From Nitrospirota bacterium (GTDB lineage Bacteria; Nitrospirota; UBA9217): a stretch of 14,206 nucleotides of DNA. Positions 1 through 7,267 of the stretch are shown here, piece after piece. Made by a program: the position numbers and the translations under genes. Under the pieces are notes generated by a model. It ran no database searches. It saw only the letters and a list, made by a program, of their open reading frames with translations, and had not been told where the DNA came from. Position 1 is the first letter of the stretch. Each line of letters starts with the position of its first letter. The DNA is taken from positions 1 to 14,206 of the forward strand of contig JAAXXJ010000048.1 in assembly GCA_013334545.1 (NCBI GenBank), read 5' to 3'.

Positions 1-114
1 CTCGGCCTGCGGCCTCAGACATGCGCGTTCGCCCTGCGGGACGCTTCCTTAGGCCAAGACGGGTGCCCAGGAAGTTCATAGGGCCGCTCCGGGGACATGC
101 GGGGTTTGGGTAAA
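1..114 (-). repeat. Partial copy of a dispersed repeat, cut by the window edge
   Basis: Bases 1-114 read on the minus strand match bases 7381-7495 read on the plus strand at about 90% identity (roughly ten mismatches and one gap, counted by eye). The similarity stops at about base 115, where the other copy continues with different sequence. The copy includes a hairpin core (CTCGGCC, TGC, GGCCTCAGACA at 1-21), also seen at 7468-7503. The left end lies outside the window. It does not look coding: the only long frame through it (minus, 305 to 15) has no recognisable product. Confidence 0.8.
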
Positions 115-432
115 AGCCGATGCTTTTGCCTTTCCAGAAGCCCCTGCATCCCGTGAACAGGTCTGTGCACAAGCATGCGCAAGCGGTCACGGTCGATCGT
201 ATCACGAAGCCAAGCAGACACGGCTGAGCCCGGTTTAACGGGCGAGGGGAAGTGCTGCTTTGCCCGATGAATATTGATATCAGTACCAGCCCTGCATGCC
301 TGCACAGAGCTGTGAGCCGGGGTGCAAAAAAAGAAAGTGAATTATGCTTGTACCTGATTTAAATCGTTGTATGATCCCCACTTGTTTAAGATGTGATCCC
401 TTATATATTGTCCGGAACGTACGGACCGTGCG
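115..432. other. Non-coding stretch downstream of the M20 peptidase
   Basis: I see no convincing gene here. A 96-residue minus-strand frame covers 15-305 but overlaps the repeat and resembles no family I know. Bases 327-335 hold a short A-run, which is a T-run on the minus strand, but no hairpin precedes it. A weak stem, GTCCG/CGGAC around 411-427, sits just beyond the stop codon of the peptidase gene. It lacks a U-tract, so I do not call it a terminator. Confidence 0.5.
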
Positions 433-1827
433 CTACTTCCGCTCCCCAAGCTCAGCGAACAGATAGATCAGGCTCTTGCAGGAGCTCTCCCAGTCGGCGA
501 TGACCAGGCTTTCGTTCTCCGAATGGTTGGCAGCGTAGGGATCGCCGACACCAAAGAGCAGGGCCGGCACGCCGCCCAGGATCTCGGTGATGGTCCGGAC
601 AAACGGGATCGATCCGCCGGCGCCGGTGACCACGGGTTTCCTGCCGTAGCCTTTTTCCAGCGCCGCCAGGGCCGCTTCGAAGATCGGCCCCTCCGTGTCG
701 GTCCGCCACCATCGCGAGGGAGATTCCGGGTTCACGGTCACCTGCACGCCCCAGGGAGCCTGTTTCACCAGGTGGTCCTTCAGCAGTCCCAGCGTTTCCA
801 GGGGGTCCATGTCCGGGACGATGCGGATGCCGACGCGCGCCCAGGCCGCGTCGTTGATGATGTTTGCCGCCTGTTTTCTGCTGCTGGCCTCGATGGCGTT
901 CACGGCGATCGATGGCCGGTACCACATCTTCTCGTACACCGTTCCCGGTCCGCCGATGATGTTCACGCTGTCAAGGACCCGGGACTGCTTCCGGTAAAGG
1001 GCTTCCTTGAACGGCAGGCTCTCCAGGCTTGCCCTGTCACGAGAGGAGAGGGGCCGCACCTTGCCCAGGATCCCCGGAATGGCAGGCCTTCCCTGATCGT
1101 CAACGAGCGTTGCGAGCATCCTGGCAAGGGCCAGGACCGGATCGGGCAGGGGACCTCCCCAGGTGCCCGAGTGCACGCTCGAGGACAGGGACCTGACCTC
1201 AACGGTCACGGTGACGATGCCCCGAAGCGACGCCGTAAGCGACGGCACGCCGGTCTCGAAATTCTCGCTGTCCGCGATGACCACTGCATCGGCCGCGAGC
1301 AGTCTGCCGTGTTCCTTGAGCAGTTGCTCCAGGTTGCCGGACCCGACCTCCTCCTCGCCTTCGATCAGCACCTTCACGTTCACGGGTAACCTTCCCGCGC
1401 CCTGCAGCCAGGAACTGATCGCGGCAAGGTGCATCATGACCCCGCCCTTGTCGTCCGAGGCGCCGCGGCCGTAGAGCCTTCCCTCCCGCTCCGAGGGTTC
1501 GAACGGAGGCGTCTTCCAGAGGTCCTCTCTCCCTGCGGGCTGGACATCATAATGGGCGTACAGGAGCAGGGTAGGCCTACCGGGTGCGCCGATCCACTGT
1601 CCGAACACCGAGGGGTATCCGGTGGTCGTCCCGAGGACCCTGACGTCATTGAGCCGGTGTTTCCGAAGCAGTATTGCCACGGCCTCTGCGCACGCCATGA
1701 CCGGAGAGGCGTCGAAGCCGGGAAAACTGATGCTCGGGATGCGGACGAGGTCCTTCAGGTCCTGCAGATGGTCCTTTGCATGGTGTGAGAAGTGGTCCAG
1801 TGCGGTGGAGAGCGGTTTTCCTGTCAT
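433..1827 (-). CDS. M20 family metallopeptidase (dipeptidase, CNDP/DapE-like)
   Basis: This is a probable cytoplasmic zinc dipeptidase or aminoacyl-hydrolase of 464 residues, the usual length for the M20 dipeptidase branch. The two-metal site is complete: H92 and the following D in YAHYDVQP, bridging D125 in GRGASDDKGG, the general base/ligand pair E159-E160 in EGEEEVGS, D186 in ADSEN, and H435 in ANHSENES. H219 in SSSVHSG lies in the dimerisation (lid) domain, which in this family donates a histidine to the active site. There is no signal peptide. The ATG is preceded by AAGGAG at 6-base spacing, and a strong promoter lies about 80-110 bases upstream. It appears to be a single-gene unit, since the next minus-strand gene upstream ends about 200 bases away. 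Substrate cannot be read from the sequence. Confidence 0.95.
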   Translation of the reverse strand: MTGKPLSTALDHFSHHAKDHLQDLKDLVRIPSISFPGFDASPVMACAEAVAILLRKHRLNDVRVLGTTTGYPSVFGQWIGAPGRPTLLLYAHYDVQPAGREDLWKTPPFEPSEREGRLYGRGASDDKGGVMMHLAAISSWLQGAGRLPVNVKVLIEGEEEVGSGNLEQLLKEHGRLLAADAVVIADSENFETGVPSLTASLRGIVTVTVEVRSLSSSVHSGTWGGPLPDPVLALARMLATLVDDQGRPAIPGILGKVRPLSSRDRASLESLPFKEALYRKQSRVLDSVNIIGGPGTVYEKMWYRPSIAVNAIEASSRKQAANIINDAAWARVGIRIVPDMDPLETLGLLKDHLVKQAPWGVQVTVNPESPSRWWRTDTEGPIFEAALAALEKGYGRKPVVTGAGGSIPFVRTITEILGGVPALLFGVGDPYAANHSENESLVIADWESSCKSLIYLFAELGERK

Positions 1828-1905
1828 GGAGGCTCCTTGCCGGGAAGAAGACCTGGCCCGCCCGGCCGTCCACGCGGTCCGAAACTGTCCGAGCGGATAT
1901 CGGAT

Positions 1906-1934
1906 ATTATAAACGCATCATGCCGGATTATCAA
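1906..1934 (-). promoter_or_regulatory. Sigma70-type promoter for the M20 peptidase gene
   Basis: On the minus strand TTGATA (1934-1929) and TATAAT (1911-1906) are separated by exactly 17 bases. That is one mismatch from the full consensus with optimal spacing. It faces the peptidase gene, giving a predicted start near 1898 and a leader of about 70 nt. The match is seen directly; activity is inferred. Confidence 0.75.
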
Positions 1935-2030
1935 CCGATCGCCTTCCGAAGTAGCATCTTGACCTGATCGTAGTTCGATCGAGGGGCAAGCGGGCACAGA
2001 GCCGCGGTGAGCAGTAACGCCGCCCACCCT

Positions 2031-2708
2031 TCAAGGACCTCTGCGGCCTCCTCTCCTGAGCTCGATCCCCGCTCTCACCAGTGCTGCCTCGAAATCCGGA
2101 AAGTCCTTCGGCCGCATCCCTGCACTCTTCCATGCTCTCACGAGATGCTCAAGGACCTTCCTCCTGTCACGCACGGTCTTCGGGACGATGCCCCTGTGGT
2201 GTGCCGCCATGACGACGAGGTCGGAAGGGAGGGGATCGGCCTTTTCCCAGATGCCGCGCATCTCTCTGAGGAAAATGCCCGCGGTCACGTCGCCGATGCC
2301 TTTGGCAAGTGACTTGATCCGCTGTTCGAGGTCTTTACCATCCGCTGCAGCAGCGTGGAGGTTCGCGAGATCAGCCTGATAGTCCTGCGTCAGAGCCCTG
2401 CACAGGTCCAGCAGCTTGGTCGCGGTCTTGAAGTCGTACCGCACATAGCCGCCTCGGTCCAGGACCTCCACGAGGCCGTCCCATCCTGTTTCGAGAACGG
2501 CCTTCGGCGAAACGATCGCCCGGGAAGCGAACTCGCGGAAGGTCTTTTTCACGATGGTTTCCGATATCCTCGCACCGAAGAGCACGGACGCGAGGAACCA
2601 CCTGAATATCTCCCGCGAGCGTCCCTGCGAAAGGTCGATCCCAAGCTCAGCGGAGAACCTTCCCGGGTACTTCCCCCGAAGCGCCCGTATGGCTGATGTC
2701 GCGGTCAT
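2031..2708 (-). CDS. HhH-GPD-like DNA glycosylase-fold protein, no Fe-S cluster
   Basis: A 225-residue soluble protein, probably helical, resembling the helix-hairpin-helix DNA repair glycosylases. What supports this is a hairpin-like segment LAKGIGDVTAGIFL (about 134-147) followed about 16 residues later by D163 in PLPSDLVVMA. That is the arrangement of the HhH loop and catalytic Asp in EndoIII/AlkA relatives. The C-terminal four-cysteine cluster of EndoIII is absent and there is no Lys in the usual position after the HhH glycines, so a monofunctional glycosylase or a non-catalytic relative is possible. I chose the start at 2708 because it overlaps the stop of the upstream small gene as ATGA, implying translational coupling; the frame is open further upstream, to 2828. 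Family assignment is moderate, the reading frame is secure. Confidence 0.7.
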   Translation of the reverse strand: MTATSAIRALRGKYPGRFSAELGIDLSQGRSREIFRWFLASVLFGARISETIVKKTFREFASRAIVSPKAVLETGWDGLVEVLDRGGYVRYDFKTATKLLDLCRALTQDYQADLANLHAAAADGKDLEQRIKSLAKGIGDVTAGIFLREMRGIWEKADPLPSDLVVMAAHHRGIVPKTVRDRRKVLEHLVRAWKSAGMRPKDFPDFEAALVRAGIELRRGGRRGP

Positions 2709-2941
2709 GATGCGTAATACCATGCCAGAACATCCTCGTCGAAATAGATCCGGTGGGTATTCCCGTCGCTTCCCTTGATCCTGAAGAACCGCTTTCGCAT
2801 CCTGTCCTCGGACCCTTCCTCGATCCAACGGTCCGTGATCTCCATGACGTCGATGCGCAGCCCCCGGAGGATGAATGTCACGGGCCGCTCATCACCCTTG
2901 TTGCCTGAATAGGATATGACGTCGATCTGCTCAGCGTACAT
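2705..2941 (-). CDS. Small conserved-looking protein of unknown function
   Basis: A 78-residue soluble protein, MYAEQIDVISYSGNK at its start and ending DEDVLAWYYAS. It is rich in charged and aromatic residues, with alternating hydrophobic strands (VTFILRGLRIDVMEI, RKRFFRIKGSDG, HRIYFDE) suggesting a small beta-barrel or beta-sheet fold. The frame is open up to 3109, but the internal ATG at 2941 has a good ribosome site (GGGAG, 8-base spacing) and the upstream extension is cysteine-rich and low quality. Its stop overlaps the start of the glycosylase-like gene, so the two are likely made together. I do not recognise a named family with confidence; a nucleic-acid-binding accessory role is only suggested by the neighbour. 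Confidence 0.75.
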   Translation of the reverse strand: MYAEQIDVISYSGNKGDERPVTFILRGLRIDVMEITDRWIEEGSEDRMRKRFFRIKGSDGNTHRIYFDEDVLAWYYAS

Positions 2942-3160
2942 ACGACGATCTCCCTCGTCCGGGACAGGAGAAATGCACGATTGTGCGCATCTGTGCAGTC
3001 TTCCGATGAACTGCTTTCTCTCTTGATATATCATATAGCATAAGAGGAGCTCCTTTGCCGAGCTCAGGGACCAGGAACATCGCCGTCTGAAGCTCGAACA
3101 TGACGACACCGTGCTACAATATTAATACATATACTTCCCCAACGGCATGAGGTGATCCCT
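2942..3160. other. Divergent intergenic region
   Basis: This gap separates the minus-strand small-protein unit from the plus-strand nitroreductase unit, so it should hold promoters for both. It is AT-richer than the flanks around 3020-3045 and 3115-3140. A 10-bp palindrome AGGAGCTCCT lies near 3045-3054 and TATATCATATA-like sequence near 3026-3037. I could not define a convincing -35/-10 pair for the minus-strand unit. Confidence 0.4.
3112..3120 (+). promoter_or_regulatory. Possible extended -10 promoter for the nitroreductase unit
   Basis: TGCTACAAT is an extended -10 motif (TG, one base, then TACAAT at 3115-3120) placed 40 bases before the nitroreductase ATG. No good -35 hexamer lies 16-18 bases upstream, which extended -10 promoters can tolerate. 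A second candidate, TATACT at 3130-3135, is less well placed. Confidence 0.35.
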
Positions 3161-3868
3161 ATGAAGTTCGCACATCCTTTCCTTTTCTCTTCCCTTATGG
3201 CGATCCTCGTTGCAGCAGGCTCCCGCCCTGCAATGGTCCTTGCTGAAGGCGATCCCTTGCCGGGTCCGCCTTCAGGAACGATCAAACTGCCTCAGCCGGT
3301 CCATGACGGCAGAACATCCCTGGAAAAGACCCTCCAGGAACGGCGTTCCATCCGGCAATATACAGACGCGTCGATACCGCTTTCCGATCTGTCGCAGCTT
3401 CTCTGGGCTGCCCAGGGCATTTCCGGATCAGGGGGGAGGCGGACCGCACCTTCTGCTGGAGCGCTGTTCCCGCTTGACGTATACGTCGTTGCCGGCAAGG
3501 TAACCGGCCTCTCCGCAGGCATCTATTCGTATGATCCCCATAAGCATGAACTGACCAGGGTCGCGGACGGCGATGCCAGGGCGGAATTGAGCAAGGCGGC
3601 CCTGGGCCAATCATCGATCAAGAGCGCTCCCGCGGTCCTGGTGCTCTCCGCAGTGTACGAACGGACGACGGTCAAATACGGCGAGCGCGGCATCCGATAC
3701 GTGCATATGGAAGCGGGCCATGTTGCTCAGAACATCTATCTCCAGGCAGCCGCTCTCGATCTTGGCACGGTGGTCATAGGCGCTTTTGATGATGACGGCA
3801 TAAGGAAGGTCCTGCACATGACGGGCCGGGAGCATCCGTTGTATCTTATGCCCGTCGGAAAAAAGTAA
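3161..3868 (+). CDS. Exported SagB/ThcOx-type nitroreductase family protein
   Basis: A 235-residue FMN-dependent oxidoreductase-fold protein. Residues 1-28 form a signal peptide (hydrophobic LFSSLMAILVAAG, likely cut after MVLA), so the enzyme is predicted in the periplasm. The mature part has the family landmarks: LEKTLQERRSIRQYT (FMN-phosphate-binding arginines, about 54-68), LSQLLWAAQGISG (79-89), RTAPSAGALFPLDVYVV (94-110), and AGHVAQNIYLQAAALDLGTVVIGAF near the C-terminus. SagB relatives oxidise azolines in peptide maturation, but many stand-alone members have no assigned substrate, and no YcaO or leader peptide gene lies here. The ATG at 3161 is chosen over GTG at 3152 because GAGGTG (3149-3154) makes a proper ribosome site for it. 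The archaemetzincin gene starts one base after this stop. Confidence 0.88.
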   Translation: MKFAHPFLFSSLMAILVAAGSRPAMVLAEGDPLPGPPSGTIKLPQPVHDGRTSLEKTLQERRSIRQYTDASIPLSDLSQLLWAAQGISGSGGRRTAPSAGALFPLDVYVVAGKVTGLSAGIYSYDPHKHELTRVADGDARAELSKAALGQSSIKSAPAVLVLSAVYERTTVKYGERGIRYVHMEAGHVAQNIYLQAAALDLGTVVIGAFDDDGIRKVLHMTGREHPLYLMPVGKK

Positions 3869-3869
3869 C

Positions 3870-4409
3870 ATGGAAATCGTGAACATTCTCGTCGCGCCGA
3901 TCGGCGCAGTGGATCTGGACGCGCTCGGAGCCATAAGCCGCGCCCTACGGGAAACGTACCACTGCGAGACCGTGGCGGGAGAATCATTGACCGTGCCGCA
4001 CGAGGCCTATAGTGCGCGAAGAGAACAATACCACTCGACAAAGCTACTGGCCATGCTGGAAGCGCGGAAACCCGATACCTGCGATCTCCTGCTCGGCGTG
4101 ATCGATGAGGACCTCTATGTCCCCGAGCTCAACTTCGTGTTCGGCGAGGCCGACCCGGTCGCAGGGGTCGCGGTCATCGGTCTTCCGCGGCTTCGGCAGG
4201 AGTACTACGGCCTCGATCCGGACCGGGAGCTCTTTCTCCTGAGGGCCGCGAAGGAGGCGATCCATGAAACGGGCCATACCTGCGGCCTCGGCCACTGTTC
4301 CGATCACCGGTGCATCATGCATTTCTCGAACAGTCTCAGGGACACGGATGTGAAGGGCCCGCGGTTCTGCGCCCGGTGCAGAACAAAGCTGGCAGCCGGC
4401 CCATCATGA
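3870..4409 (+). CDS. amzA: Archaemetzincin (zinc-dependent metalloprotease)
   Basis: A 179-residue protein with the complete archaemetzincin signature. The zinc site is H132-E133-x-x-H136-x-x-G139-x-x-H142-C143, followed by C148 and the Met-turn M150, then the C167-x-x-C170 pair that with C143 and C148 forms the second, structural zinc site. The N-terminal half (INILVAPIG-like start, DLLLGVIDEDLYVPELNFVFGEAD) is typical of the family. No signal peptide is visible, so it is presumably cytoplasmic. It begins one base after the nitroreductase stop, with only a weak GGAAA-type ribosome site, so translation is probably coupled. Physiological substrates of bacterial archaemetzincins are not established. 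The family assignment is near certain. Confidence 0.95.
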   Translation: MEIVNILVAPIGAVDLDALGAISRALRETYHCETVAGESLTVPHEAYSARREQYHSTKLLAMLEARKPDTCDLLLGVIDEDLYVPELNFVFGEADPVAGVAVIGLPRLRQEYYGLDPDRELFLLRAAKEAIHETGHTCGLGHCSDHRCIMHFSNSLRDTDVKGPRFCARCRTKLAAGPS

Positions 4410-4456
4410 GGCGGGTACGATAAGGTAATAACCCGAATCACCAACCATGGACGGTC

Positions 4457-4490
4457 GAAGGTTCCCTGCAGCATGCTGCAGGGAACCTTC
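4457..4490. repeat. REP-like perfect palindrome
   Basis: GAAGGTTCCCTGCAGCA is followed immediately by its exact reverse complement, a 34-bp perfect palindrome (17-bp arms, no loop). It lies between the archaemetzincin stop and the NTPase start. It belongs to the dispersed palindrome set found at five other places in this window. No T-run follows, so it is not a typical intrinsic terminator. Confidence 0.9.
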
Positions 4491-4559
4491 AGTATCGATC
4501 GTGATACGAAAGGCGAAATGCAAAAAAGCAGATGAGACGACCCCAAGGGCAATTTCTCC

Positions 4560-5105
4560 ATGGCAAACCCACCAAAGAACATTCTTATTACCGGCCTCCC
4601 GGGGAGCGGCAAGACCACGCTCATACAGAAGCTCGCGATTGAGCTTCGGGAATACGGCCCCATCGGGTTTTTCACCGAGGAGATACGGGAGCACGGCGTG
4701 CGAAAGGGCTTTAAGCTCACGAGCCTCGACCAGAAGAGGTCCGGCGTGCTCGCGCACGTGGATATCAAGGGCCTGCATCGGGTGGGGAAATACGGCGTTG
4801 ATCTAGAGGCGTTCGAGCTGTTCCTCGGAACATTGCCGCTCTTTGACCCGTTGCCGCGGATCGTCATCATCGACGAGATCGGCAGGATGGAGTGCCTCTC
4901 CGCAGGTTTCCAGCACCTCGTCGCATCGCTCCTTGACGCGCCTGCACCGTTCATGGCGACCATCGCCCTCAAGGCCGGCGGCTTTATCGACGAGGTCAAA
5001 CACCGGCATGATATCCTTCTCTACGAGATCATCGGGCGGAACCGGGACGCTCTCCTGACGGTCATCGCCGGTCTTATCCGTTCCCTGCTTCGCCACGCTC
5101 CCTGA
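4560..5105 (+). CDS. THEP1-type nucleoside-triphosphatase
   Basis: A 181-residue P-loop NTPase of the NTPase_1 (THEP1) family. Walker A is GLPGSGKTT (residues 12-20) right after the first strand NILIT. Walker B is IVIIDEIGRME (101-111), where the DEIGxME sequence is diagnostic of the family. FFTEEIREHGVRKGFKL (about 37-53) matches the conserved glycine-rich region after the first helix. Characterised members hydrolyse ATP, GTP and other NTPs, with unclear biological role. It is soluble and cytoplasmic. The ribosome site is AAGGG about 9 bases upstream of the ATG. It is on the same strand as the nitroreductase-archaemetzincin pair but separated from it by 150 bases containing a REP-like palindrome, so co-transcription is uncertain. 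Confidence 0.9.
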   Translation: MANPPKNILITGLPGSGKTTLIQKLAIELREYGPIGFFTEEIREHGVRKGFKLTSLDQKRSGVLAHVDIKGLHRVGKYGVDLEAFELFLGTLPLFDPLPRIVIIDEIGRMECLSAGFQHLVASLLDAPAPFMATIALKAGGFIDEVKHRHDILLYEIIGRNRDALLTVIAGLIRSLLRHAP

Positions 5106-5144
5106 AGGAGGAGCCTCGTTGCGCCCTTGCCGCGCTCTGTGCTG

Positions 5145-6068
5145 CTAGACCGTAACGCCGTCCAGACGCGTCAGGCCGGCTTCGCGCGCGAGCGCGACCG
5201 CCTCCGCGAACTCTTTCCCCGTGATCCTTCTGTCGAGCGGCGGATGTTCGCATGCCTTGTAGCAGGGGTAGTACTGGTCCATGATATTGACATAGGTGTT
5301 CTTCGATATCTCCTCGGCAATGAACCTGACGACCTCCCGGGTACCGGCGATGCCGCCGGGCAGGACGAGATGCCGCAGCAGAAGTCCCCGCAGGGCAATG
5401 CCCTGTTCATCCATGGCCAGATCTCCGACCTGACGATGCATTTCCTTGATGACCGCTTTTGCCACCGTAGGGTAGTCCCCGGCCTTCGAATACTTGAACG
5501 ACATTTCCGGATCGGCGTATTTGAAGTCAGGCATGTAGATGTCCACAATGCCGTCCAGGAGCTTGACGGCTGCGAGAGACTCGTACCCGCCGCAGTTATA
5601 CACGATCGGGATGGCTAGCCCCCGGCCTGCTGCGATCGAGAGGCTGCGCAGGATCATGGGCATCTGATGGGTGGGCGTGACGAGATTGATGTTATGGCAG
5701 CCCATGCCCTGAAGCTCGATCATGACCTCCGCGAGCCGTTCGAAGGACATCTCGCTCCCTTCACCCAGGTGGCTGATCGTGTAGTTCTGGCAGAAGATGC
5801 AGCCGAGGCTGCAGTGCCCGAAGAAGATGGTCCCTGATCCGTGCATACCCACCAGGGGCCGCTCCTCGCCGAAGTGGGGCCCCCAGCTCGACACGAACGG
5901 CCGGACGCCCGTCCTGCAGACCCCGAACCTTCCCGCGGTCCGGTCGACCTTGCACTCCCGGGGGCAGAGCGTGCAGCTTTTCAGGATCGCTTCCGCAGTC
6001 CTGACCTTATCAGCCAGGGCCCCGGAAGGGAGCTTGAGATAGGCAGATCTGCTGCTCGATGGCGTCAT
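5145..6068 (-). CDS. PflA-like radical SAM protein (COG1313-type)
   Basis: A 307-residue radical S-adenosylmethionine protein. The 4Fe-4S motif is C86-SLG-C90-IF-C93, with the aromatic before the last Cys as usual. Upstream, C32, C35, C39 and C51 (CTLCPREC ... GVC) form the extra N-terminal cysteine cluster typical of this PflA-like group. Further cysteines lie near the C-terminus (YYPCYKACEHPP), where the family often has them. The family resembles pyruvate-formate-lyase activating enzymes, but the substrate of this branch is unknown and no glycyl radical enzyme is encoded in the window. The start is supported by AAGG just upstream of the ATG and by the family-typical distance to the first cysteines. 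It converges on the NTPase gene with a 39-base gap. Confidence 0.92.
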   Translation of the reverse strand: MTPSSSRSAYLKLPSGALADKVRTAEAILKSCTLCPRECKVDRTAGRFGVCRTGVRPFVSSWGPHFGEERPLVGMHGSGTIFFGHCSLGCIFCQNYTISHLGEGSEMSFERLAEVMIELQGMGCHNINLVTPTHQMPMILRSLSIAAGRGLAIPIVYNCGGYESLAAVKLLDGIVDIYMPDFKYADPEMSFKYSKAGDYPTVAKAVIKEMHRQVGDLAMDEQGIALRGLLLRHLVLPGGIAGTREVVRFIAEEISKNTYVNIMDQYYPCYKACEHPPLDRRITGKEFAEAVALAREAGLTRLDGVTV

Positions 6069-6098
6069 GGCCTTGCTGATTCACTTCTTCTTGAATCC

Positions 6099-6140
6099 AG
6101 GAGCGAGCGCATTCCCCGTAGCTTGCAGCGGGGTAAGCGA
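6099..6140. repeat. REP-like repeat, degenerate copy with GAGCGAGCGC flank
   Basis: A hairpin CCCCGTAGC-TT-GCAGCGGGG (6114-6133) has 9-base arms with two mismatches. It is flanked on the left by AGGAGCGAGCGCATTCCC (6099-6116), identical over 18 bases to 10867-10884 next to another palindrome. It sits within the upstream region of the radical SAM gene, about 45 bases from its start. Confidence 0.75.
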
Positions 6141-6173
6141 GCGATCAGAATAAATAGTACTACCGTGAGGATC

Positions 6174-6205
6174 GAAGCTCCCTGCAGCTTGCTGCAGGGA
6201 GCTTC
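6174..6205. repeat. REP-like palindrome in the divergent intergenic gap
   Basis: GAAGCTCCCTGCAGC, then TT, then its exact reverse complement: 15-bp perfect arms. It lies between the divergent radical SAM and isoaspartyl methyltransferase genes, about 40 bases from the degenerate copy at 6099-6140. It differs from the 4457 copy mainly in two bases of each arm, changed on both sides so that pairing is kept. Confidence 0.9.
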
Positions 6206-6280
6206 AACTCTCGTTCATCACAAAAAAGACTCCCCTTTCCTTAGAGTATGCCATAATTAAAAGAGGGAGGTGATGTTATC

Positions 6281-7015
6281 ATGTTCCTATCCGCAAAAAG
6301 AGTCGTCCGGATCCTGATCTATTTTCTGGTCATGCTCCTTATCCTCTTGTATCTTGCCCTCTCCGCTGCAGCGGACCAGCACACGCTCAAGCGGCAGCAG
6401 ATGGTCGAGCAGGACATCAGGGGCAGGGGCATCCGGGACCCCGTCGTTCTCGGCGTCATGGGCAGAGTGCCGAGGCATGTGTTCGTGGATGCATCCTACC
6501 AGGACAAGGCATATGGCGACCATCCACTGCCGATCGGAGAGGGACAGACCATATCGCAGCCCTATGTGGTCGCGCTCATGACCGAGGCCCTGGGACTGAG
6601 GCCTGCCGACCGGGTGCTGGAGATCGGAACGGGCTCAGGCTACCAGGCGGCAGTGCTTGCCGAGATCGTGAAGGAGGTCTATACCATCGAGATACGCAAG
6701 CCCCTTGCCGACCGGGCTGCGAAGACCCTCGCTGACCTCGGGTACCGGAATGTGAAGGTCAAATTCGGCGACGGGTACTTCGGGTGGGCCGAGCAGGCGC
6801 CTTATGACGCGATCATCATCACGGCTGCGGCAAACCACATCCCTCCGCCGCTCATCGATCAGCTCAAGGAGCGCGGAAGGCTCATCGTGCCGCTCGGCAG
6901 CACGGTGTATTTCCAGACCCTCACCCTCGCGACGAAGCGGAAAGGGGAGCTGGATGTTGAACAGATATGCCCCGTGGCCTTCGTGCCCATGACCGGCAAG
7001 ATGCTGGAGCGGTAA
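6281..7015 (+). CDS. pcm: Protein-L-isoaspartate O-methyltransferase with N-terminal membrane anchor or signal
   Basis: A 244-residue enzyme that methylates L-isoaspartyl residues in aged proteins using S-adenosylmethionine, starting their repair. The catalytic domain is complete: RHVFVDASYQDKAYGDHPLPIG (65-86), GQTISQPYVVALM (88-100), motif I VLEIGTGSGYQAAVLAE (112-128), YTIEI (134-138), GDGYFGW and the family-typical YDAIIITAA with RLIVPLG near the end. The first 31 residues are basic then strongly hydrophobic (VRILIYFLVMLLILLYLALSAAA), so the protein is probably exported or anchored facing the periplasm. Cytosolic Pcm lacks this. The ATG has an AGGGAGG ribosome site about 10 bases upstream. 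It appears to be a lone gene, divergent from the radical SAM gene. Confidence 0.93.
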   Translation: MFLSAKRVVRILIYFLVMLLILLYLALSAAADQHTLKRQQMVEQDIRGRGIRDPVVLGVMGRVPRHVFVDASYQDKAYGDHPLPIGEGQTISQPYVVALMTEALGLRPADRVLEIGTGSGYQAAVLAEIVKEVYTIEIRKPLADRAAKTLADLGYRNVKVKFGDGYFGWAEQAPYDAIIITAAANHIPPPLIDQLKERGRLIVPLGSTVYFQTLTLATKRKGELDVEQICPVAFVPMTGKMLER

Positions 7016-7177
7016 ATAGTCGGGATCTCTCCCTGCTGAGCGGATCTATGACGGTGATTCTCAAATTCCGCAGCTGGACCCGCACGGCGCTGTCCTTAAT
7101 ATATACGGATTTTCTGACTTTTATGTGGGTCGTTAAACTGTAAAGGTGTTGATTCATGTTATTTAAAAAGTTTTTTT

Positions 7178-7209
7178 GTCACCTTTCTTGCGTGCCCAAG
7201 AAATGTGAC
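7178..7209. repeat. 13-bp-arm hairpin in the dispersed element
   Basis: GTCACCTTTCTTG (7178-7190), a 6-base loop CGTGCC, then CAAGAAATGTGAC (7197-7209): 13-base arms with one mismatch. A run of seven T lies immediately before it on the plus strand (A-run after it on the minus strand), so neither strand gives a standard terminator with a trailing U-tract. Confidence 0.8.
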
Positions 7210-7267
7210 CGAAAGAAGGGCACCCTGCTGAAAACACCTTTGCTCGCAGGCTCGGTCGTCCTCGGTA

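Noticed and set aside
15..305. 96-residue minus-strand open frame
   Set aside because: It overlaps the dispersed repeat, has no recognisable domain, lacks a clear ribosome site and ends within the repeat hairpin region.
523..1389. 288-residue plus-strand open frame
   Set aside because: It is the antisense shadow of the M20 peptidase gene, whose catalytic residues are all present on the other strand.
4457..4490. Palindrome as an intrinsic terminator between archaemetzincin and NTPase
   Set aside because: There is no U-tract on either side, and the same palindrome recurs at unrelated places, so a dispersed repeat explains it better.
3161..5105. RiPP biosynthetic cluster suggested by the SagB-type protein and protease
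   Set aside because: No YcaO cyclodehydratase, precursor peptide or exporter is encoded nearby, and the nitroreductase carries its own signal peptide.
6249..6257. Extended -10-like TGCCATAAT before pcm
   Set aside because: The implied start would fall inside the ribosome-binding site, and no -35 hexamer is present.
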